A DNA stretch of 64,000 nucleotides. Source: Mytilus galloprovincialis (taxonomy: Eukaryota; Mollusca; Bivalvia; Mytilida; Mytilidae). Of the stretch, positions 56,881 through 64,000 are shown in pieces. Where the stretch lies: the NCBI RefSeq assembly GCF_965363235.1, contig NC_134840.1, positions 86,090,916 to 86,154,915 of the forward strand, read 5' to 3'. The notes beneath the pieces are model-generated. The model saw only the letters and a program-made list of their open reading frames with translations, had not been told where the DNA came from and made no database searches. How positions within the stretch are numbered: position 1 is the stretch's first letter; each line of letters starts with the position of its first letter. The translations under genes were made by a program, and so were the position numbers.

Positions 56881-57899
56881 ATTCGGTAGGTCACTTTTGA
56901 GGAAAAGGACGAAGGGATTGTGATTACAACGATTGGAACATATCCGTCGTCATCTGTGAAACAGATATTCCATAACTCGTTTTTATATGGTTCCAATTTC
57001 ATTACTTTGAACTCTTGATTTAATAGCTTTCTTAAGCTTGTGAGCAGCAACCCTCTATCAAGGAATTCCTGATATGAAACGCCAACCCTAGAATATCAAG
57101 TGGGGTATATGCACTCCATATGTAGGCGCTGTTGGAATGTTGCTTTCAAGAAATGGAAAGTTCACATTTATGATGTAAATCAAGATACGAGACCGTTTTA
57201 ACTGTATCTATTGTATTCTTAATTTCAAATCCAATGGAATACATGCGTTCAACATAGTCACCAACTTCGAATTATGTGGTGTGTTGACATCATCAGAAGT
57301 TAGGAGATACTTCTAACTTCGTTCAATTCTTCTTAAGATACTCCTATGGGAAGTCAGCTGCATGTGAAAAAAAGAACAAGTCTACAAGAAGGGGAACACG
57401 GTTGATTCCCATTAAAATTTCGATAAATTGTTGACACGTCCTCCAACATTTGGAACGTCCAAATAAAAAAATCAAGCATCTTTATAATGTCAGTTTCAGA
57501 AGAAAAAATATTTGTTTAAATCAAAGTGATTTTTTACAAAGGACGATGTGTCCCTCCTAAGACGAGATACTTGTATACGTTTTTATTAAACAAAGAAGGC
57601 CCACCCTTTTAATTTGTCTTTTAGTTTGGAATAGGGAATACTTGTGTAAAAGGTAGAAAAGTCAATTGTAATAATACTATTGCAGGATGAAAGAGTCTTA
57701 AATTGTATGTACTCTAAAAGATCTTTTAATATTTATTAGTATCCACATCTGGTTCACGCCCACTGTAGAATATGCAGTTTTGCAATAACTTTAAAGTCCA
57801 GCTTTGATTGCTGTTAAAACTGATGTAGATACTTTAGAAAGAGGATTCGTAGAGCAATATACCGTTGTTTGTTAGGACACTTTTCTACCAAAGGAATAC

Positions 57900-58162
57900 T
57901 TTACTTTTTATTTGGCACATTTTTTTTTAAATTTTGGATCCCCAATGCTCTTTAACTTGTATTTGTTTGGCTTTATAAATTTTGATATGAGCGTCACTGA
58001 TGAGTCTTATGTAGACGAAACGCGCGTCTGGCGTACTAAATTATAATCCTGGTACCTTTATTAACTAATTAACTAGTTTAGGAGTTTTGAGTCTTTTGTA
58101 GACGAAACACGCGTCTAGTGCAAATACACAATTTCAATCTTGGTATCTATTATGAGTTTATT
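57900..58162 (+). mobile_element. Retrozyme inserted in the Penelope-like relic
   Basis: Two hammerhead regions in the same orientation, a consensus copy (57991-58034) and a degenerate one (about 58086-58121), with 87 nt between predicted cut sites, so the intervening monomer is internally shortened. Each is followed by a version of 'aatcctggtatctatgatga'. Upstream sequence 'ccccaatgctctttaacttg' is the reverse of 'aagttgaagagcattgag' in the copies at 29593 and 30818. Penelope-like coding sequence resumes at 58163. Confidence 0.78.
57991..58034 (+). ncRNA. Type I hammerhead ribozyme
   Basis: GCGTCA (57991-57996) and TGGCGT (58029-58034) form stem I; CTGATGA (57997-58003) and GAAA (58017-58020) are the catalytic boxes; stem II is GTCT/AGAC around TATGT; stem III is ACGC/GCGT; the predicted cut is after C58028. 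All conserved positions are met. Confidence 0.87.
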
Positions 58163-59221
58163 TATGTAGTTTTGGTATCCAATATAGATGGAGGATCCAG
58201 TAATTCATCTTGAACAGACCAATCGTTATCTTGGATTCCCTCTTTAGAAAGTGTCGTGTTGAGTTTCCAACGAAACTGCCAATACCTAATTAATTTATCA
58301 AGCACTTTATGTAATGTGATCTACAAAAAAACGCTGTTGTGTGGGGCTTTATCTGTGGGGATAATAACATATTTGTCATGGAGGTAGGACAAGTTTAACC
58401 CATTTCCTGGCATAATCCTCGACTGAATCAATCAATATTTTGAGGTTGTGTTTCCAATTGACGGGTATAGACGCACGAGATTTCGGGCCTTTAGATAACA
58501 CATTTCGCAGACAAGTGTTATTGACAATGTATAGGTCAACGGTAATAACGTGTTCAACCGGATTATATATGAATGGGAAACTAGTACCGGTGCACTCAGG
58601 AGATTGAAACTTGAAGTCGTCAATATATATCTTTCAACACGTGTTTGTATTTGAAAATTGTACATGCAATTGATTTGGTATAGGTACAATGTATAAGCAA
58701 TGTTAAGTACAAACTGGTTTTTAAAATAGGGAGGTATTTTCAGGCGAACAGATTTCTGGTGTCGCAGTTCCCAATTGTCGAATCCAGTATATCTCTTTTA
58801 GTCCTAGGAGAGGCATTGCAAGATGAGGATTTTTGTTCTGTGATGTATTTTTTTGATACTACGAACTTCCATAGAAACGAATGAATTATCAGGCTGCTTT
58901 AAATGCTGGTCAATAATGTCGCTTACATTGTTGTTGATGTCTGATCTATGGCCGCAAACACGTTTGTTTAGCCTTCCTTTCGTTTCACCGACTTATACCA
59001 ATCCGCAAAGGTTACTCTCTAATCTGAAAGACGACATTTATAGATTTACAAATCAGATTATCTTAACCTCTGGTAAAATAAGACTGTTTAGTTTAATTTC
59101 TAGTGAATTGAGCATCTGGTATTAAAAGTTTTGCAGCCATTGACTTCACATTTCGAATTGAGATTTGTTTAATATCACAGCCTTAGTCTATTTAGAAAGA
59201 GCATATATATCATTTTGTTGC

Positions 59222-59335
59222 GTTTATCCCATTACGCTGGCATATTAATCGACTGAATCCATCAGTATTTTGAACTTATGTTTCTAATTGATGGATTAAG
59301 CCGCAGAATATTTCGGTCCTTTTGATTATCTATGT
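59222..59335 (-). mobile_element. Second fragment of the same Penelope-like family
   Basis: 'cccattacgctggcatatta' and 'cgactgaatccatcagtatt' repeat, with mismatches, 58395-58500 of the relic ('cccatttcctggcataatcc' and 'cgactgaatcaatcaatatt'). Either a second insertion or a local duplication left it here. Confidence 0.65.
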
Positions 59336-62300
59336 TATATATGTTGGAAGCATTTTGGAAGTCATTATAATATCTTCCTATTTTGGGGTCATAAAGGCTA
59401 ATGACTCATTTGGTAAAACTTTTACAGTATTCAATTTGAAAACAATTGATGTCTGATCGCATCCTTTTCATCAAATACAAAATTGTAGTAAACCAGTGAT
59501 CAGTCATTTTAAACCAATAGGAATAAAAACAAAATAGAAAGTTTAAAAGTGGTCTTTATTATAAACAACTGAACTTATTAAAACAAAACAAGGTAACATG
59601 ATTATAGTAACATTTTGATTAAATATCATAATTTAGAAGAAAATAACAGCACTTCAAATATTGTATGTATCTGCTACATGTATAGTTAGTATCTGGATGA
59701 CAATAGAATATAATGGTGATTAATTGTACTTTGGGGTAATTTTTTTTTAATATAAACTAAATCTACCATTAAACATGAGCAACCAGACATTTTTTTCATC
59801 TGTTTGAATCAGGTTAACATATGTTTTACCCTTTAGTATTCTAAAACAAACTAAACTTTCTATGAGATTAAAATATTGGTCATGTGTTGTGATATAAGTC
59901 ATTTCTGTGTGAATAAATTTTGTATAATTCTGGTATTTTTCTGCATTTAAATGGATTTGTTGTCATTGTTTTAAACCAGCAAATCAATATGTTTAACAAA
60001 ACTTGTTTCATGCCAAACTTCTAAAAAAACATAGAAGAATAAAGCACAAAATGGCATTTCTAAAACACTCATTTCTCTAAATCTAATATACTATGGTTTT
60101 GAATGAGTAAATATGTGCATAAAAGCCATTTTTATCTGCTTTGAATGCCTGGTATGAGGTATATAGTTTTTATAATGGGAGGATTTCAATGTTCAGCTCA
60201 ACACCTCTCATCAGGAAAATCCCCTTTTAAATGGCAAGTTAGAAGGTATAAATACAAGTATCTTAATTCATGATTTAAAAATGATCACTTTTGAAATACA
60301 TATCATTAAGGGCTGATGTATAAATGTAAAATTAATACTCATACAAAACAACTGTTTCAACTAGTAGAAGCACTTCATAGAGAGCAACATTCATATATAA
60401 CAGGCTATTATTTCAATACGGAATTATTTTCAATTGTGGAATTTGCACAATTTCTTGTGCTTGAAATTTTTGATAAATTACATGTTTATTTGATATTTTA
60501 ATGTTTTGAGGGGTTCATAACACTTTCAATGCATTTTGTATAGATAGTGTTGTGCTAGGCACAGTATATTCTATTGAAAAGATACTATCTTCTTTGTATT
60601 AATAGAAAGTGTTGTGCGCTTAACAGAACATTAAAGTACAGAATAAGTGTTGAATTTATTAATAATTTAAAATACATTGTACTAGAAATTATGCAAATTC
60701 CATAATTAAAAATAATTCCAAGTTCAAATAATAGGCTGTTATATGTACATTGAAAAACAAAATAAATTAAACATACTAATGGATATGAATTGAAAATAAA
60801 AACTTAAAACCTATACTTTGGTTTTGCCATGATTTTGGATTTACATGTAGTGCAAATCTACAAAAAAAAATGGGCACAAATAAAACATGATGGAAAATCT
60901 TGAAATGAATAAAGAATTAACACTGCCATACACCAGCACTTTAGTTTCTAAATTTAACCAAAGCTGTACATTTAATGGAAAAAATGCAAAGCATAAACTC
61001 TAACTAAATTTGAAACATTTTATCAGCATTATATAAATCATTGCCTGCCATTCCTGATTCAATTCAAGTTCAAAACAAGTACACTATTTATTATATTGAC
61101 TACATAAAAGAGTATTGTGGCATATATATATATCATATATGTCTATAATAATTAAATGGTTATTTATAAATCAAATACTAATAAATAATAAAAAAAATTA
61201 TGCATGGCATAATATAATATAGTCATACAGTTAACAAACAAAATTAAGCTACCAATGAACACATACTTCAGCAAATACCATATCACATATAACAATTTAT
61301 ATGATATTTTCTTTATAACATAATAAATTAAATCATGACTCATTTAGGATAATATATATATAAAGTTATAACCTAAACCATATACAAATGAATGTTTTGT
61401 GAACTTTTAAATAATTTTCTTGCAACTGTTCACTTCATAAAGAATGTTTGTAATGCTTCTTTATGTACTTTTATTAGAATGTAAAATTGTTGACCAAAGC
61501 ACATTTTGTATGAAAATGTGCAATCAAAAATACTTTTGCAACCCTTTAAAATTACAAAAAGATGCATTCAGTTCTTATATTTACAGTTATATATGCTACA
61601 TTTACGAGAATAACTAGTTACATTAAGATTTTGCTTTGTTTTGCTATGCATTGTAGTGACTTTTTCAAAAGACAACATGTGCAGTAATTAATGTTGAATT
61701 TTATTGAGAAATACAATTTGTTATTGGAATGCCTCCAGATTGCTTTTGGCAATCAAAAGTATGAATTCTTATGAACCATATGTGTAATATGGAACTATAG
61801 TTATATATGTCCATGGTTCAATAAAAGTTTAAGTTCATCATTTAGGTATTGTAATCATCACTCTTCTGATAAGGATATTTCTATAGAAAACTTACATGTT
61901 GATAACCCAAGTTCTACCAGAGCGTCCTTTGTCAGAGAGGCTCTAAAATGTATTGTTATCCACCCCAAAATGGAAAAGAAGCAGGAATGGGCAAATACAA
62001 AATTCACTAAATTTCATATATGCAAAATTCATTTTATAGCATAAAGTGTCCTTTGCTGTAAATGACTGCAATGTCACTGGACTCTATTCGTCATCTGATT
62101 TGTATGTGAATTTTTGTTACAGGTGAAATTTCTAAATAAATTGCAACAGTGATCAAATTAAAACAAATTTTGAATCATCTTTGTCATGTTACTCCCATTG
62201 TAAATTCACCTCGGAAGATGTACTGTAGATCTACTTGTGTTACACTAAGTAGTTTTCATTTTATTTTAGAAGCTATTAGTTTTTAATAGCTATTGTTTAA

Positions 62301-63540
62301 TTCAAGTTTTAGTGATTACTTTATAAAAAGAAAGTATAAGAAGAGATGATTAGTGTCTACTGTTCATTTAAATTATTTGTTAGCATGAATTATTTGATGT
62401 GTTCAATAATTAATGTGTATATTTCTTATTGTTTTGGAGAAGACGTTATTAAGCTGTAAAACTTTTGTTTAATTCATTTGTCATTTTGAACAATAAAATT
62501 TGTTTAACTAAACTATTGCATTAATATATCTCTCATTTGAATCAGTTAATCAATAATACATGCTGTAATTTTTTTAGTTTACGGTATCAAAACATCATAA
62601 AAAATACAAAAAATACACAAAGATATTCAGATTGATTAGTTAAATAACAGTAAAATAAAAATCTAGCATATAAAAAGTCTGATTACAAAGCTACTTACAA
62701 AGCTATATTTTACACTACAGTATCACAGACTAGTTATTGAGATCTTTGAACAAGTACAAATAAATGTTTCAACCACATGCAGCCCTGTATTCATATAAAA
62801 GTTTCACTTGATAGGGTGTGAAATACATTAAAAACATTTATGGCTTGAGAAAATACCAAAGTGATATCAAAATTTAAAGTAATTGAAATATTTTAAAATG
62901 AGTATCCATAATAATTTTTTGAAAAAATTGAATAGATAAATATTAACCTTTCATTTAAAAAGAATTTCCCTCTGTAACATAGCAGAGTTCACCATTGTTT
63001 TTCTAGCAAGTGTTCAATTCCATTTTTTTTTTTATTTCTTTAGTCAGATATTGAAGCTCAAATTTCTCATTAGGAATTAATCTTTCATTTCCTCTGAGCA
63101 ATAGTGATTTCAATACCTTACATCTGATCAAAATGCTGTTCATGAAATAAAAAACAAATTGGTTAAATTCAAGAAAATTTGTGAATAAATGTATGGTTGA
63201 TAGTGTAAAAAAAGTTCAACCATTTTCATAATCTGACACCAACTTGAATTGTTTGGATATACACTTTGTTAAATCATGTATATGGTCCATATATCTGTGC
63301 TAACATGTCTAGGATTATTTCCAGATTGAGAGTTGATATCCACAGAGAAATAAATCTCAGTAAAATCAAATTGCCATTTTAATTTTTGTCAGAGAACAAG
63401 ATATGTTTTCCATATAAAGAAAATAGTAATTTAAAACTCGGTGAATCCTGCTTCATATGTCATTTACTCTTTCAAAAATAGTGTTCAGAAGAGAGGACCA
63501 TTTAAATAAAAATGTTAGTGAATCATCTGAAGAACTTATA
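59336..63540. other. Gene-free unique stretch, possible 3' UTR of a minus-strand gene
   Basis: About 4.2 kb almost free of the dispersed repeats that crowd the rest of the window and without a reading frame above about 61 codons. A TTTATT (AATAAA on the minus strand) lies near 59556-59561. Low repeat density and AT-rich unique sequence would fit a long 3' UTR of a gene entering from the right, but no exon of it is seen. Confidence 0.3.
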
Positions 63541-64000
63541 TCATCATGGTGCAGCTTAAGGCTTACATTTTTACAGCATTATTACTTTTGATTAATTATA
63601 AATATCAGGCAAATCCAAATCCTTGGAAGCCTTCAGTGATCGCTGTTATCATACATTTATGCATCTGTTCCATTGAAGTATATGAAGGGAGACATAACTG
63701 GTTAAAACTGAAACAGAAGAAAACAAAATCATTACAGAAATATGTAAACTTTCCTGTTAACTCCTTCCAAATGAGCCTTATAGAAACAAATACTACAGAC
63801 ACTACAGTCGACTCTCGTTATGTCGAAGTCAGTCGCACCAGAGAAATATTTCGAGATACACGTAGTTCAACTCAAACGAACACCGGAAGTTCGACAATCT
63901 AAGGGACACAACTCTTGCTTAGCTTGGTAAAGCTAAAATAAATCCGGGTGAATATGGCAAGGGGATCGATATTCTAGTATCAGATCCATGTATTTGTATG
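63541..64000. other. Window end, no supported gene
   Basis: A 118-codon plus-strand frame (63546-63902) starts with a hydrophobic stretch (YIFTALLLLINY) but its last third runs through repeat-like sequence ('cgactctcgttatgtcgaag', 'gttcgacaatctaaggg') that I recognise loosely from mussel DNA. I do not call it a gene. Confidence 0.4.

Larger units (their letters stand above)
56885..59130 (-). mobile_element. Decayed Penelope-like element with upstream GIY-YIG domain
   Basis: Read on the minus strand from 59130 down: a GIY-YIG endonuclease-like segment with 'VGETKGRLNKRVCGHRSDIN' (about 58850-59040); 'CYLKARNLVRLYPSIGN' (58440-58500); 'APHNSVFFCRSHYIKCLI' (about 58290-58350); reverse transcriptase 'LYWIPKLH' (58163-58190); 'DFSTFYTSIPYSKLKDKLKG' (57602-57664); 'MGINRVPLLVDLF' (about 57390); and the C-terminal 'YQEFLDRGLLLTS' (57030-57080). 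'YWIPKLHK' and 'DFSTLYT' are typical of Penelope-like retroelements. The frame is broken many times and a retrozyme interrupts it at about 57900-58162. In most such elements the nuclease is C-terminal; here it lies on the 5' side, as in Naiad-type elements. Confidence 0.75.

Noticed and set aside
63546-63902. 118-codon frame with an N-terminal hydrophobic stretch, considered as a secreted protein
   Set aside because: The C-terminal third is repeat-like and no family or splice evidence supports it.

Overview
The window looks like nuclear DNA of a marine mussel (Mytilus or a close relative). It is AT-rich, its host genes are split into short exons by long introns, and it is packed with dispersed repeats I recognise from mussel genomes. 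No bacterial-style operons, rRNA or convincing tRNA genes are present. Coordinates are exact where a splice site, stop codon or repeat edge could be read and approximate for old repeats. Layout: 3238-3822 holds the last two exons of a plus-strand mitochondrial seryl-tRNA synthetase gene whose earlier exons lie left of the window. 4207-11080 is a 26-bp minisatellite split by a whole-looking, very young tyrosine-recombinase retrotransposon (Ngaro/PAT-like, split direct repeats) at 6124-10942. 11081-19280 is non-coding and repeat-rich. 19285-24605 is a broken copy of a large, unrecognised, intron-bearing protein gene with a hammerhead-containing repeat inserted in it. 24606-28600 is intergenic. 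28603-51458 is one nine-exon host gene on the plus strand encoding a 746-residue cyclic nucleotide-binding-domain protein (CNBD2-like); its introns hold most of the mobile elements. 51459-59335 is dense in repeats: a tandem hammerhead retrozyme, a 145-bp satellite, an 876-bp MITE with perfect 30-bp inverted ends, and a decayed minus-strand Penelope-like element with its own retrozyme insertion. 59335-64000 is gene-poor unique sequence, possibly the long 3' UTR of a minus-strand gene beyond the right edge. The most interesting signal is a set of type I hammerhead ribozyme motifs inside several repeats (52830-52873, 57991-58034, 30854-30897, 29633-29675, 21953-21996, plus degenerate copies). In the best case two motifs in the same orientation lie 344 nt apart, cleavage site to cleavage site, with the sequence after the first repeating after the second. 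That is the tandem-monomer layout of retrozymes, non-coding elements copied through small circular RNAs. A second, divergent repeat family (21953-21996) keeps the same fold with compensating base changes. One retrozyme sits inside a Penelope-like relic, the retroelement class proposed to supply the reverse transcriptase for such RNAs.
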